Source: JBMNUL01 sp050946255
GTDB taxonomy: Bacteria; Actinomycetota; Coriobacteriia; Coriobacteriales; CADBOM01
Length of the DNA: 13,255 nucleotides
Direction: 5' to 3'
NCBI GenBank assembly: GCA_050946255.1
Contig: JBMNUL010000067.1
Coordinates: forward strand, 1-13,255
Part shown: piece by piece, positions 1 through 6,401 of the stretch
Layout of the letters: each line of letters begins with the position of its first letter
Numbering within the stretch: the stretch's first letter is position 1
The notes under the pieces: generated by a model
What the model saw: the letters and a program-made list of their open reading frames with translations, nothing else
What the model was told of the DNA's origin: nothing
The model's database searches: none
Translations under genes and position numbers: made by a program

Positions 1-184
1 AACCAGTCTCATCGAACTCCATCTGGCAAAGGTCCTGAATCATCGGGAAGACCTTGGCACGAATCGCCTGGATGAACTTCTCGCGATCTTCCATGGAGTA
101 ATTGTTGATGAGGTCCTGCTGTGCTTAGTAAGCAGCATCCACTGCCTCCGTCACAGTTTCGAAAATACCGTAATCTCCTGCCAT
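1..184 (-). pseudogene. CoA-acylating aldehyde dehydrogenase (EutE/PduP/Bld-like), 5' part, interrupted by an in-frame TAA
   Basis: The reading frame starts at ATG 184-182 behind a good Shine-Dalgarno (AAGGA, about 5 nt upstream) and reads MAGDYGIFETVTEAVDAAY, then TAA at 127-125. The same frame continues open for 41 codons to the window edge: AQQDLINNYSMEDREKF, then residues ending in DETG. This resembles the N-terminus of CoA-dependent aldehyde dehydrogenases (EutE, PduP, clostridial Bld), which share GxFxxVxxA, an AQ motif, then an R-E-K-x-I helix and EETG. These enzymes interconvert acyl-CoA and aldehyde with NADH. The TAA replaces a position that is variable in the family, so one base change (for example from GAA, AAA or CAA) could explain it. 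Restart at ATG 94-92 lacks a Shine-Dalgarno. The gene is either a recent pseudogene or carries a sequencing error. The catalytic Cys lies outside the window. Confidence 0.72.
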
Positions 185-820
185 GATCTTCCTTTCTGAC
201 GGATTGATTTTTCCATTACGGGGTGCCTCTTTCTCACCTCGTAATTTGTCCGATAAACACTTTACAATAATTAGCTGCAAATAGGGCAAACAAATTTTCA
301 GGCACATAAACTTCACAAAGCAAAGACCTTGTAGAAAGATTGCAAAGCTTCGTTTTTCTATGATTTGCTTTTCTTAAATTCCCCGGTAAAACCAAAGTTT
401 TCTCGGAGCCTTAATCTTCTCTTCCATCCACAGCGGGAATACCGACGCCGCATATAAACCCGAGTTTTCAAGATGTTACAAAAAGTTCTCCCATCTCTCT
501 GGCAAATCCACGTTCTGCTCGCTCGCCATGGCAATCCACAATCCTCTCATTCTCCACATCATTTTCTTTTCCTGTTCGCTTTCCATGGCAAATCCCCTGC
601 CACAAGCAAGCTGCAACAGAGCTGGAATCGCATCGGTTGATATAGACTTCCACTTGAAGAACTGAATCGCCCCGAGAAACCTGGGGCAGCCACATTTGGG
701 AACCACATTGCTTGGCAGGAAGATTCCAGCGAGAAACATGCCGGGTGGCCTCTTTGAATCTGCAGCACATTGCCACCCCTTTTCTGGGACCACCTTAGAC
801 GACAACCGAGAGGACATTAG
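185..820. other. 636-bp gene-free region between divergent genes
   Basis: This region separates the divergent aldehyde dehydrogenase remnant and the esterase. The left part (about 240-380) is AT-rich and should hold the aldehyde dehydrogenase promoter, but I find no convincing -35/-10 pair. The right part (about 480-800) is open in two minus-strand frames. Neither ORF has a plausible ribosome binding site or a recognisable protein, and the 113-codon one would begin just 4 bp before the esterase start. The only structure I can defend is a degenerate direct repeat at 500-596, listed separately. No RNA gene is recognised. Confidence 0.6.
500..596. repeat. Degenerate direct repeat, three copies of TGGCAAATCC-like core
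   Basis: TGGCAAATCCA occurs at 500-510, TGGCAATCCA at 529-538 and TGGCAAATCCC at 586-596. The spacings are 29 and 57 bp, close to one and two periods. Copies two and three share more: on the minus strand both read GGATT(T)GCCATGG followed by an AGCGA(A/G)CAG stretch. The similarity is real but imperfect, and I can assign no function. Confidence 0.5.
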
Positions 821-2218
821 ATGAGCGAAGTTACAGCAAGCTGCAAACTTGGAAAGATTTGCGGAGAGGAGCTCGATGGCGTAATGGCGTTTCGCGGAGT
901 CCCCTACGCGCAGGACGGTGGGAGATTCGAGAGATGCCTGCCTGCCGAACCGTGGAGCGGCATCCTCGACTCAAGGCAGCTGAGCCCGGTCTTCCCGCAG
1001 GCCAATAGGGCGATATCGGTCAACTACAGAGGCGAGCTGACGGAGATCCCGCAAGCTGAGGACGCATTCAGGCTCTCTATCTGGACGCCAGACTTAAACG
1101 GTGCTCTCCCGGTGATGTTCTGGATCCATGGAGGGGGCTACACCTCGGGAGGGTGCGGGTTCCCATGTTATGACGGCTCATGTATCGCACGAAATCAGAA
1201 TGTGGTTTTCGTGGGAGTTAACTACAGGCTGGGCGTCCTTGGAAACCTCCATATCCCTGGGTTCTGCGAGGACAACCTCGCCATCTTGGACCTAATTGAA
1301 GCCTTCTCCTGGGTGAGGTCAAACATCGAGGCCTTCGGAGGAGACCCCGAGAACATCACGATAGTCGGTCAATCTGCCGGAGCCGCTTACGCCCTCTCCT
1401 TGGCGGGTCAGGAGAAGCTTGCAGGCGAGTTCTCCAAGCTGGCCCTTCTCAGCATCCCGGGTTCACAGCCGCTGACCCCACAAGATGCAGGCGATCTGGC
1501 ATCCGCCTTCATGAGGCATCTCAAGGTCGATGACCCCGACCAGCTCCGCGATAAGCCCTTGAAGAAAGTCATCGATGCCCAGCATAGGGCAGAACGGGAA
1601 TCCAAGAACTTCGGCGTTGGATTCATGCCTTGCACCGATGGAAAGACCCTGGGAGAGGATATGTTCGCTCAGGCCTCGCAGGTCTCTGGTTCCAAGGTTC
1701 CCCTGCTTGACGGGATCACTTTGCAGGAGACAGCGTTTTTCCTCCTCGGTATGCGCGAGAAGATACTCACGATGGAAAGCGGGCAGGTCCTTCAGCTGCT
1801 CGGGGGCTTCGGTTGCGGAAACCCACGCTCGACGTGGGACCGCCTTGGGGAAAAGTACCCTGAAGATGACCAGTTCCAAAGAGTCGTGAGGGCAACCTCC
1901 GCGAGCCTTTTCCATGAGGCGGGAGACAAGGTCTGCTCCGATTTCTCCACCGCGTATGCATACAGGATGGATTACAGCTCGAAGGTACCTTGGTTGGGCG
2001 CCTGCCATTGCATCGACCTGCCGTTCATGTTCGGGGACTTCGAAAACTGGGCAGACGACCCGATGATGCAGGGCTCCGACTTCAAGGAGATGACCCCGAT
2101 TTCCAAGAGCTTCCAAGCCGGGTTCGGGGCATTTGCGAGAACCGGGAGCCCCGAGTGCGACGAGACCGGCTCTTGGGATCGGGCTGGGACCAACGGGTTC
2201 AGGAAGATTTTCGGATAG
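821..2218 (+). CDS. Type-B carboxylesterase (alpha/beta hydrolase, carboxylesterase/lipase family)
   Basis: 465 residues, slightly shorter than the usual ~490-550 of bacterial type-B carboxylesterases. Family landmarks appear in order. The N-terminal GxxxxxxxFRGVPYA motif is near residues 20-30. The oxyanion-hole HGGG is at 103-106 and NYRLGVLG at 134-141. The nucleophile elbow is GQSAG (Ser185). A probable catalytic Glu is Glu303 (QETAFF), and His396 lies in GACHCIDLPFMFG. The family hydrolyses carboxylic esters, and the natural substrate cannot be told. No signal peptide is visible (N-terminus MSEVTASCKLG), so it should be cytoplasmic. The start at 821 is supported by GAGAGGA six bases upstream. 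The gene stands alone and converges with the membrane-protein operon. A 34-bp tandem repeat begins at its stop codon. The family call is firm. Confidence 0.93.
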   Translation: MSEVTASCKLGKICGEELDGVMAFRGVPYAQDGGRFERCLPAEPWSGILDSRQLSPVFPQANRAISVNYRGELTEIPQAEDAFRLSIWTPDLNGALPVMFWIHGGGYTSGGCGFPCYDGSCIARNQNVVFVGVNYRLGVLGNLHIPGFCEDNLAILDLIEAFSWVRSNIEAFGGDPENITIVGQSAGAAYALSLAGQEKLAGEFSKLALLSIPGSQPLTPQDAGDLASAFMRHLKVDDPDQLRDKPLKKVIDAQHRAERESKNFGVGFMPCTDGKTLGEDMFAQASQVSGSKVPLLDGITLQETAFFLLGMREKILTMESGQVLQLLGGFGCGNPRSTWDRLGEKYPEDDQFQRVVRATSASLFHEAGDKVCSDFSTAYAYRMDYSSKVPWLGACHCIDLPFMFGDFENWADDPMMQGSDFKEMTPISKSFQAGFGAFARTGSPECDETGSWDRAGTNGFRKIFG

Positions 2219-2346
2219 AGAACGCGAGTCAGTTGGGAAAACAGGTCAATAGAGAACGCTAGCCGGTTGGGAAACCAAGACGATTGAGAATGCGAGCCGG
2301 TTGAGGAACCAAAACGGTTGAGAATGCGAGCCAACTGAATCCCCTA
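2215..2346. repeat. 34-bp tandem repeat, about 3.8 copies, starting at the esterase stop codon
   Basis: Units start at 2215, 2249, 2283 and 2317, an exact 34-bp period. Each begins with A/G-T-A/T-GAGAA(C/T)GC(G/T)AG, continues through a CGGTTG-like block and, in units 1-3, ends in an AAC(C)A-rich tail. The fourth unit is diverged and truncated. The esterase TAG (2216-2218) lies inside unit 1. Units 2 and 3 can form a small hairpin, GGTT-4 nt-AACC; in unit 2 an alternative is TTGG-GAAA-CCAA with a GNRA-type loop. The array fills most of the space between two convergent genes. No unique spacers are present, so it is not a CRISPR. Confidence 0.88.
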
Positions 2347-2353
2347 GACCACG

Positions 2354-2384
2354 TTGAACCCGGGCTCAATCTGATTCCCAATCA
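2354..2384. terminator. Adjacent inverted repeats between convergent genes, possible weak terminator
   Basis: TTGA-ACCCGGGC-TCAA at 2354-2369 is palindromic apart from one mismatched pair. TGATT-CCC-AATCA at 2372-2384 is a perfect 5-bp stem and overlaps the stop codon of the minus-strand membrane gene. No T-run follows on either strand, so an intrinsic terminator is only a guess. Protein binding or mRNA 3' end protection would fit as well. Confidence 0.3.
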
Positions 2385-2738
2385 AACTCCGAGTGCGTAA
2401 ACGGCGATTCCCCCGATTATCAGCGCAAGCGCCACGAGCTTTCTCCAGGTGATCTTCTCCTTGAAGATCAGCACCCCGAAGATCGTCACGTAGAGATAGC
2501 TGCTGGACTCCAGCACTGGACCGAAGGACAGCGGCACGACCCTGTATGCGTAGACGCACATCAACGTCGTCAAGAGGAAAAGCGCATAAGCGAATATTAC
2601 AGGGAAATTGAGGTATTCCTTTATCTTGGAGTCGTAGGTCTTGAGAGCCGCCTTCTTCAAGATGACCTGAGATACGGAGCTGATGAAAGTCCCGAGGAGA
2701 AGTATCCCCGAATAGAGGAGCAGAGATTCGCCCATCAT
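2382..2738 (-). CDS. EamA/SMR-like four-helix membrane protein, second gene of pair
   Basis: 118 residues with four predicted transmembrane helices at about 6-28, 44-66, 72-93 and 98-116. The organisation matches small multidrug-resistance/EamA half-transporters such as ArnE/ArnF-like flippase subunits: a QVILKKAAL motif after helix 1, a conserved PL/GPVLESSS stretch entering helix 3, then FKEKITWRKLVALALIIGG, which is typical of the last EamA helix. Its ATG (2738-2736) overlaps the TGA of the upstream gene, so translation is probably coupled; an adjacent second ATG is also possible. Two different half-size genes in tandem suggest an antiparallel heterodimer in the inner membrane. The substrate (drug, metabolite or lipid-linked sugar) is unknown. 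Confidence 0.8.
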   Translation of the reverse strand: MMGESLLLYSGILLLGTFISSVSQVILKKAALKTYDSKIKEYLNFPVIFAYALFLLTTLMCVYAYRVVPLSFGPVLESSSYLYVTIFGVLIFKEKITWRKLVALALIIGGIAVYALGV

Positions 2739-3178
2739 CTCTCACCGCCCTCGGGGAGATCGGCATCTGGGGGACCAGCTGAATCCGTTCCGGGAGAAGC
2801 CGAACCTTCAACCTTTCCGGCCTTCTTATCCGACTCCACATCCGCATAGGAGAAGAGCACGACGCCGGCCACAATCATCGCCGCTCCGAGAACTTTGAGT
2901 GGTGTGACAGGCTCCGCGAAGAAAACAACGCCCCAAATGATTCCCCAAACCACGGTCACGGCCTTGTTGGAAAACGCCGTGGTCAGCTTCATCCGCTTAA
3001 GAATCTGCTGCCATCCCAAAGCGTAGACCGCTAGGAGGAGAAGCACCGCTCCGTAATAGAGGAAGAACTCCAAGCTGGGAAAGGGCACTCCGGAAGCCAT
3101 CTTGCTGAAAATGGTGCTCGTGGAATAGACCATGAGCAAGATGTGGAGCGCGAACAACGATTTAACCTTAGAGCTCAT
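2735..3178 (-). CDS. EamA/SMR-like four-helix membrane protein with charged C-terminal tail, first gene of pair
   Basis: 147 residues from the chosen start, with helices at about 7-27, 37-58, 66-87 and 94-112. Helix 4 (VTPLKVLGAAMIVAGVVL) is a classic EamA/SMR ending. Residues 113-147 form a polar, Gly/Ser/Pro/Asp/Glu-rich tail not usual for such small proteins, probably cytoplasmic and disordered. I chose ATG 3178-3176 (MSSKVKSLF) because AGGGGA lies about 9 nt upstream. An in-frame ATG at 3208 has no Shine-Dalgarno and would add ten hydrophilic residues. The TGA overlaps the ATG of the next gene. The leader contains a 6-bp inverted repeat (3221-3240). Heterodimeric transport with its partner is inferred. 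Confidence 0.8.
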   Translation of the reverse strand: MSSKVKSLFALHILLMVYSTSTIFSKMASGVPFPSLEFFLYYGAVLLLLAVYALGWQQILKRMKLTTAFSNKAVTVVWGIIWGVVFFAEPVTPLKVLGAAMIVAGVVLFSYADVESDKKAGKVEGSASPGTDSAGPPDADLPEGGER

Positions 3179-3480
3179 ATCCCAAAATCCCCTACGATTG
3201 CATGACATGGGTATCTGCCGTCAGCTGTCCCCAAAGCTGAAAACGCTAGGAGAACGGGGCAGAGTATAGCGCGAGAATTCCTCCCAAATGCCATGCTATC
3301 CAAACTAAGAGACCAAACGAACCGTGAACGAGCGCGAAAATTGGAGAAAGGTTTTGAACAGTTGGCGAAAACTTGCCGGGAGCGGATAGAATACGAACCA
3401 ATAGGGAAAATTGAGGAAATTCAAAATTTGGTTTTTGGCAGGGAGCGGATTGCAGTTTCAAACTTAGGGAGTTGATGGAA
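3179..3480. other. Divergent intergenic region upstream of the membrane pair and the flavoenzyme
   Basis: About 300 bp without a supported gene. On the minus strand TATACT (3268-3263) could be a -10 for the membrane-protein operon, but no good -35 precedes it. TCAGCT-8 nt-AGCTGA (3221-3240) lies in the resulting leader. On the plus strand TAGAAT (3387-3392) is a possible -10 for the flavoenzyme, again with a poor -35. A 60-codon plus-strand ORF (3293-3475) lacks a ribosome binding site and overlaps an imperfect duplication, so I do not call it a gene. Confidence 0.5.
3336..3450. repeat. Imperfect tandem duplication upstream of the flavoenzyme gene
   Basis: Two copies of roughly 45-52 bp, 3336-3387 and 3406-3450. 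Both start with GAAAATTG(GA/AG)GAAA and end with GGGAGCGGAT (3378-3387 and 3441-3450), preceded by TTGCC or TTGGCA. The middle parts differ in sequence and length, so the period is 70 bp at the left end and 63 bp at the right. The duplication lies in the presumed promoter and leader of the next gene and could carry paired regulator sites, or be a neutral duplication. Confidence 0.6.
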
Positions 3481-5490
3481 ATGAGCTCAAAATACAAGCA
3501 CGTTTTCGAGCCGATTGAAATCAGGGGGATCGATTTCAAGAACCGCATCGTCCTCGCCCCTCCGTCGGCCAACCACACGAACACCGACCACATGATCACA
3601 CATGAATTCGTGGACTGGTTCAGGCAGTTCGCACGTGGCGGGGTCACGACCCTGTATTCCGGAAATGCCTCGATAGACATCAACGAGTGCAAGGACGAAG
3701 AGACCCAGCTCGACCTCTCCAGCGACAACTGCGTGCTGCCAATGTCCTGGTATGCGGAGATGGGCAAGGAATACGATTGCCACGCTTCCCTCGAGATCAA
3801 CCACAACGGGCACAACACTGCATTCGAGACCGTTGGACATGCACCTTTCTCGGCATCTCCCATGATTCCATCAAGCGAGCTCAGCAGGGCCAAGCGCCTC
3901 GGGAGGGAGCCCGTCCAGACCATCGAGATGGACAAGGCGAAAATAGAGGAGACGGTGAACAAGTACGGCGATGCCGCGATGAGGATGAAGCGCGCGGGTA
4001 TGGACATCGTGCTCGTACACGGAGGCCATGGCAATCTGATCGCACAATTCACCTCCCCCATGTACAACCACCGCACAGACGAATATGGTGGAAGCACCGA
4101 GAAACGTGCCAGGTTCGCCCTCGAGGTCCTCGACAACATCCGCCAGAAATGCGGGGATGACTTCGTCATCGAGTACAGGATCTCCGCCGACGAGATTGCC
4201 CCAGAGGGCATGCACTTCGACGAGACGCTGAAGCTGATCGACATCCTGAAGGACAAGGTGGATATCTTCAACGTCTCCGCAGGCCTGCACAGCGACTTCG
4301 ATTTCGCCTACTACCGCAATTGGTGCCAGAACTGGCTGATGCCCCACGGATTCAACGTGCACTTTGCCAGGGATATCAAAAAGGCATTCCCGGATGTCCT
4401 AGTGGACACGGTCGGATCGATCAACGACATCGAGCTGGCTGAGCACATCCTCTCCGAAGGTTGGGCGGATTTCGTGGCAATGTCCCGCCCGCTCATTGCC
4501 GATCCCGACATGCCCAGAAAATACGCTGAGGGTCGTCCGAAGGACCGCAGGCCATGCCTGCGCTGCGACCAGTGCGCCGTTCGCTTGGAGATGCCGAGAG
4601 TGATCAACTGCGCGGTGAACCCGTTCTCCGGTCTCACGACCGACCTTCCAGATGGGCGCGTGCCGATAGCCGAGGTCAAGAAGAAATGCGCGGTCATCGG
4701 TGGAGGTCCAGCGGGTATCGTCGCAGCTCTCACATTGGAGAAGGCTGGTCACGACGTGACCCTCTACGAGAAGACCAGCAAACTTGGAGGCCAGCTGATA
4801 TGTGGATCTAAACCGGAGTTCAAGGGAGATTTGCGCGATTACCTCAAGTACCTGGTGCGCCAAGCGAAGAAATCCAACGTGAACTTCAAGATGAAGACCG
4901 AGGCAACCCCGGAGATGCTGAAAAAGAAAGGCTATGACGCTGTGATCATTGCAATCGGAGCGGTGCCGACAGTCCCCGACATCCCCGGAATCGACCGGCC
5001 CAACGTAGCATGGGCGCCGGATGCTGAAGAGGGAAAGATCGAGGTTGGCGAGAAGGTCGTCATCCTCGGGGCGGGACCGATCAGCTGGGAGGCAGCACTC
5101 GACTTCGCCCTGCAGGGGAAGGATGTCACTCTTTTGGCAAGGGGAAACGAGGACCATGTGTTCCAAAAGCTCTTCGTCAACGGCGGACCGGCTTCCAAAG
5201 AACTTGTGAAGAGGGTCAATGCAACTGATGCCAAGGTCGTCTACGAGACTCAGGTGACCTCTATCGAGGACGGAAAGGTTCTAGCTAAGGCAAGCGATGA
5301 CAGCACCGTGGAATTCGAGGCGGACACTGTTCTGTACTCGATGGGCCTCGAGAGGCGTTCTAAAGAAGCACAGGCTTTCCGCCATTGCGCCCCGGAGACA
5401 AGCGTGAGAATAGTCGGAGACTGCAAGAGAATGGGAGGAAACATCAGCGCGGCGGTCAACGGCGCGTTCCAAGCCGCGATACACATCTAG
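3481..5490 (+). CDS. Fe-S flavoprotein of the Old Yellow Enzyme / 2,4-dienoyl-CoA reductase / BaiCD family
   Basis: 669 residues with the full three-domain layout of 2,4-dienoyl-CoA reductase, BaiCD/BaiH and trimethylamine dehydrogenase. A TIM-barrel FMN domain covers ~1-350 (HGGHGNLIAQF at 180-190, RTDEYGG at 198-204). Then come four cluster cysteines: 359, 362, 365 and 377. An FAD domain follows (GGGPAG at 407-412), then an NAD(P)H site (GAGPISWE at 530-537) and a closing GD-FAD motif near 646. Such enzymes pass hydride from NAD(P)H via FAD and [4Fe-4S] to FMN, usually to reduce an activated C=C bond; the substrate here is unknown. No signal peptide, so cytoplasmic. ATG 3481 is preferred: AGGGAG lies 9 nt upstream, whereas TTG 3472 and ATG 3475 are too close to it. 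A single-gene unit ended by a strong terminator. Confidence 0.93.
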   Translation: MSSKYKHVFEPIEIRGIDFKNRIVLAPPSANHTNTDHMITHEFVDWFRQFARGGVTTLYSGNASIDINECKDEETQLDLSSDNCVLPMSWYAEMGKEYDCHASLEINHNGHNTAFETVGHAPFSASPMIPSSELSRAKRLGREPVQTIEMDKAKIEETVNKYGDAAMRMKRAGMDIVLVHGGHGNLIAQFTSPMYNHRTDEYGGSTEKRARFALEVLDNIRQKCGDDFVIEYRISADEIAPEGMHFDETLKLIDILKDKVDIFNVSAGLHSDFDFAYYRNWCQNWLMPHGFNVHFARDIKKAFPDVLVDTVGSINDIELAEHILSEGWADFVAMSRPLIADPDMPRKYAEGRPKDRRPCLRCDQCAVRLEMPRVINCAVNPFSGLTTDLPDGRVPIAEVKKKCAVIGGGPAGIVAALTLEKAGHDVTLYEKTSKLGGQLICGSKPEFKGDLRDYLKYLVRQAKKSNVNFKMKTEATPEMLKKKGYDAVIIAIGAVPTVPDIPGIDRPNVAWAPDAEEGKIEVGEKVVILGAGPISWEAALDFALQGKDVTLLARGNEDHVFQKLFVNGGPASKELVKRVNATDAKVVYETQVTSIEDGKVLAKASDDSTVEFEADTVLYSMGLERRSKEAQAFRHCAPETSVRIVGDCKRMGGNISAAVNGAFQAAIHI

Positions 5491-5504
5491 GAGATTTCCC
5501 GACG

Positions 5505-5521
5505 ATTCGCATTGCGAATGC
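5505..5521. other. Nested palindrome in the 3' untranslated region
   Basis: ATTCGC-ATT-GCGAAT (5505-5519) and GCATT-GCG-AATGC (5509-5521) are two perfect, overlapping inverted repeats 15 bp after the flavoenzyme stop. They cannot both pair at once, so they offer alternative folds. No T-run follows, so this is not the terminator. It could stabilise the mRNA end or bind a protein. Confidence 0.5.
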
Positions 5522-5573
5522 CCCAACGGCTTTTCCAGAACCCGCAGGCTCTCTCTGAGAAAAATCAACAGTA

Positions 5574-5610
5574 GGGCCCTGCCTCATTCAAGGCAGGGCC
5601 CAGTCTTTTC
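5574..5610 (+). terminator. Strong intrinsic terminator of the flavoenzyme gene
   Basis: A perfect 11-bp GC-rich stem, GGGCCCTGCCT (5574-5584) and AGGCAGGGCCC (5591-5601), with a 6-nt loop, is followed by AGTCTTTTC. It lies 84 bp after the flavoenzyme stop. The run of T is on the plus strand only, so it mainly serves plus-strand transcription. The stem itself could also slow transcripts coming from the membrane-protein gene at 5703. Confidence 0.88.
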
Positions 5611-5702
5611 ATTCTCAGTCACATTCAAGACGCCGGGCCGGAATCAACTCGCCTTTCGGTCTCGCAGAAAGATGCCCAGTTGGAAAGTCGCTGGCGAAAG
5701 AG

Positions 5703-6086
5703 CTACCAGGTGATGATACGGTTCTCGCTCTTGGATGCTCCGACGAGCCACAGAATCGGCAAAGCCAAATCGATGAGCCAATAGACGACCGAGTTGGCGA
5801 AGGTCCCAGTTGCCAGGAGCACGAAGAACATCACGATGTCGTAGACGATGATGATCCAGTTGAGAACCTTGCCCGAGGTGAAACGGCCGCGGAACCCACT
5901 GATCGAGATGAAAAGGTAGATGACGCCGCAGATGATTCCCCAAACGGCCAGGAACACTTTGGCAAATGGTCCGAATTGCACCAAATACCAGGAATAAGCC
6001 CCTATCGCGCACAACGCGATGATCAAATCGATGATGTTAATGGTCATTAAGAGAGCATTCGGCTTAACGCGCTGCTCCTTGGACAT
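5703..6086 (-). CDS. Small four-helix membrane protein, unknown function
   Basis: 127 residues from ATG 6086, dominated by four hydrophobic helices at about 11-34, 41-62, 74-93 and 98-116. There is a short polar N-terminus (MSKEQRVKPN), a basic loop between helices 2 and 3 (GFRGRFTSGK), and a short C-terminal tail rich in polar residues. I do not recognise a family, and no catalytic motif is visible. The start is slightly uncertain: AAGGA lies 10 nt before this ATG and 4 nt before an in-frame TTG two codons upstream. TATATA about 30 bp upstream is a possible -10. The gene sits alone downstream of the GH3 gene on the same strand, separated by about 315 bp, so it need not be co-transcribed. Confidence 0.75.
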   Translation of the reverse strand: MSKEQRVKPNALLMTINIIDLIIALCAIGAYSWYLVQFGPFAKVFLAVWGIICGVIYLFISISGFRGRFTSGKVLNWIIIVYDIVMFFVLLATGTFANSVVYWLIDLALPILWLVGASKSENRIITW

Positions 6087-6401
6087 AAGCAATCATTCCT
6101 TTCGGCCTATATAATTGCGAATCGAGGCTTCTACACCTATGGAAGCCAAGATGAACATTAAAGCCTCAAATGCACAACCTCTGATTCGGTTGAATTGTAT
6201 CCCAACCTCTTTAATACCTTATACGGACAATTTGTTTTAATTGTTCAAATTGAGTTCGCCGGCATAATCGGTGCACAAACGGGAACGAAAAACAGCCGTC
6301 GCGTCACCCTGCAAGATGGCGCTATCCACGCTCAGCCCCAGATGTCCAGTGGAAAAGCCATCGGGGAAAATCGCATCTATTTCTATCTCCGTTAGGACGA
6401 G
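6087..6401. other. 315-bp gene-free region between the GH3 gene and the small membrane protein gene
   Basis: No supported gene. Near the membrane gene, TATATA (about 6108-6113) may be its -10, and GGCTTC-10 nt-GAAGCC (6126-6147) is an inverted repeat just upstream of it. An AT-rich patch at 6190-6252 holds AATTGT at 6193, ACAATT at 6227, AATTGT at 6239 and the perfect inverted repeat CAATTTG-11 nt-CAAATTG (6228-6252). A 66-codon plus-strand ORF here has no ribosome binding site and looks random. No intrinsic terminator for the GH3 gene is evident. Confidence 0.5.
6227..6252. promoter_or_regulatory. AT-rich overlapping inverted repeats, possible operator
   Basis: ACAATT (6227-6232) pairs with AATTGT (6239-6244), and CAATTTG (6228-6234) pairs with CAAATTG (6246-6252). 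The overlap gives two mutually exclusive palindromes in 26 bp. The arms resemble the AATTGT-4 nt-ACAATT palindrome at 9080-9095 upstream of the same GH3 gene. A shared regulator is possible, but arms this AT-rich can arise by chance. Confidence 0.35.

Noticed and set aside
125..127. Stop codon recoding (selenocysteine or pyrrolysine)
   Set aside because: Those use TGA and TAG. This is TAA, at a position that is variable in the family and not catalytic.
476..817. Minus-strand ORF of 113 codons before the esterase, with a repeated GFAMESEQ/WIAMASEQ-like peptide
   Set aside because: No Shine-Dalgarno, no recognisable domain, and an alternative 102-codon ORF overlaps it in another frame. The peptide repeat simply follows a DNA duplication whose 57-bp offset is a multiple of three.
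2215..2346. CRISPR array
   Set aside because: The 34-bp units are contiguous with no unique spacers, and no cas gene is near.
3293..3475. Plus-strand ORF of 60 codons directly before the flavoenzyme
   Set aside because: No ribosome binding site, composition follows an imperfect DNA duplication, and it overlaps the likely promoter and the Shine-Dalgarno of the next gene.
245..6235. Shared motif TTAT(A)CGGACAA near 245-260 (minus) and 6219-6230 (plus)
   Set aside because: Short, with an indel between the two copies, and in unrelated contexts; chance similarity is sufficient.
6195..6395. Plus-strand ORF of 66 codons in the gap after the GH3 gene
   Set aside because: No Shine-Dalgarno, random-looking translation, and it begins in an AT-rich patch with inverted repeats.
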